From positions 1 to 54,543 of the forward strand of contig NZ_MUNO01000039.1 in the NCBI RefSeq assembly GCF_002001015.1: a DNA stretch of 54,543 nucleotides, given 5' to 3'. The DNA comes from Polaromonas sp. A23 (GTDB taxonomy: Bacteria > Pseudomonadota > Gammaproteobacteria > Burkholderiales > Burkholderiaceae_C). The stretch's first letter is position 1. The number at the start of each line of letters is the position of its first letter. A model generated the notes under the pieces. That model searched no databases. It was not told where the DNA came from and was given only the letters and a program-made list of their open reading frames with translations. This document shows, one piece after another, positions 54,231-54,543 of this stretch. The position numbers were made by a program, and so were the translations under genes.

Positions 54231-54415
54231 ACTTTCTTTTGCTTCGCCAAAAGAAAGTCACCAAAGAAAAGGCGACCCTACTGTCTGCGTCCCTCCGCTT
54301 CGCTACGGGCAACCTGCGGTGCTCGGCAAAAGCGGGGTCTCGCTCGAACTCGCCTTCGGCTCAGACAATCGCGAGCCCTGATCCGCTTTTGCCTGCGCTC
54401 CTCGGCGCATACAGA
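54231..54415. repeat. Interspersed repeat with perfect 11-bp hairpin
   Basis: ACTTTCTTTTG at 54231-54241 pairs with CAAAAGAAAGT at 54248-54258 over a six-base loop. A longer stretch rich in CTCGGC, GCGGGG and TCGCTC motifs follows, to about 54415. I recall similar sequence as a common intergenic repeat of Comamonadaceae. No gene is seen in the remaining 54060-54543. Confidence 0.55.
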
Positions 54416-54462
54416 AGGGTGGGGGATGAAAGCGGGAGCGGAATCGGATACGGATACGGGGA

Positions 54463-54489
54463 GACCTGACGCGCGAAGCGCGTCAGGTC
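54463..54489. repeat. Perfect 12-bp hairpin with GAA loop
   Basis: GACCTGACGCGC at 54463-54474 and its exact complement at 54478-54489 are separated by GAA. No T-tract follows, so it is not a normal terminator. It is probably part of the repeat cluster or a processing/boundary hairpin. Confidence 0.6.
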
Positions 54490-54543
54490 GGACTCACGAG
54501 ACTGTCATGTTTGCACGTGGTTGTAGCGCACGCGCCCAAATGA

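Noticed and set aside
54077..54469. Open frame of 130 codons after purH
   Set aside because: It runs through several intergenic repeats, has no ribosome site and no family resemblance.
1..54543. CRISPR arrays, prophage, insertion sequences, toxin-antitoxin or defence loci
   Set aside because: No direct-repeat arrays, transposase, integrase, restriction or defence proteins were found; the gene content is core chromosomal.

Overview
The window looks like ordinary chromosome from a GC-rich betaproteobacterium of the order Burkholderiales, most likely family Comamonadaceae and close to Polaromonas or Rhodoferax. This is inferred from gene content and order (rodA, tldD, aroG, mpl, accBC-prmA, an AKP-rich histone-H1-like gene, nrdAB with NrdR boxes, pilSR, opgGH, glrK-qseG-glrR, a small paa cluster, dusB-fis-purH) and from two families of short interspersed repeats that I associate with that family. 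There is no phage, integron, CRISPR array, rRNA operon or complete insertion sequence. Nearly all of the sequence is core housekeeping genes.

Layout. 0-4.6 kb: rodA (cell-wall elongation), a beta-hydroxyacid dehydrogenase, tldD and an unknown gene. 4.6-7.7 kb: a repeat, then aroG (DAHP synthase) behind an apparent attenuator, then two unknown genes. 7.7-9.2 kb: mpl (murein recycling) on the minus strand. 9.4-16.2 kb: a plus-strand run of an unknown gene, a TlpA-like thioredoxin, aroQ, accB-accC, prmA, a zinc-ribbon membrane protein and a PfkB-family kinase. 16.3-26.4 kb, minus strand: histone-H1-like protein, nrdB, nrdA, ampD, pilR, pilS, a PP0621-family small protein and a CcsA-like protein. 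26.4-27.8 kb: ffh. 27.9-37.1 kb, minus strand: opgH/opgG, glrR/qseG/glrK, miaB, an unknown exported protein and tRNA-Met(CAT). 37.3-41 kb: enoyl-CoA hydratase diverging from paaG-paaI-paaK around a large palindrome. 41-48.3 kb: an unknown gene, M61 peptidase, dsbC, a UbiH-like monooxygenase, a MOSC protein and a degenerate GGDEF protein. 48.3-54 kb: ychF, an S4/pseudouridine-synthase-like protein, a YqaA-like protein, dusB-fis and purH. 54.05-54.54 kb is a cluster of repeats.

What stands out. (1) A 24-codon reading frame upstream of aroG encodes a Phe/Tyr/Trp-rich leader peptide and is followed by a terminator hairpin. The 3' arm of that hairpin is duplicated exactly inside the leader frame, so a competing antiterminator can form. 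(2) Two short repeat families (called R1 and R2 here) sit almost always just after a stop codon and point the same way as the gene they follow. One R1 copy lies in frame inside prmA and lengthens the protein by about 37 residues. An R2-like match lies inside the dehydrogenase gene. (3) Three signalling or RNA-modifying proteins have altered key motifs: a pseudouridine synthase without its catalytic Asp, GlrR with GAFTDA, and a GGDEF domain reading GRVDE. (4) The nrdAB promoter carries two NrdR boxes 31 bp apart around a good sigma-70 promoter, and the paa genes flank a 28-bp palindrome.

All functional calls come from reading the sequence and remembered family features; no database search was run.
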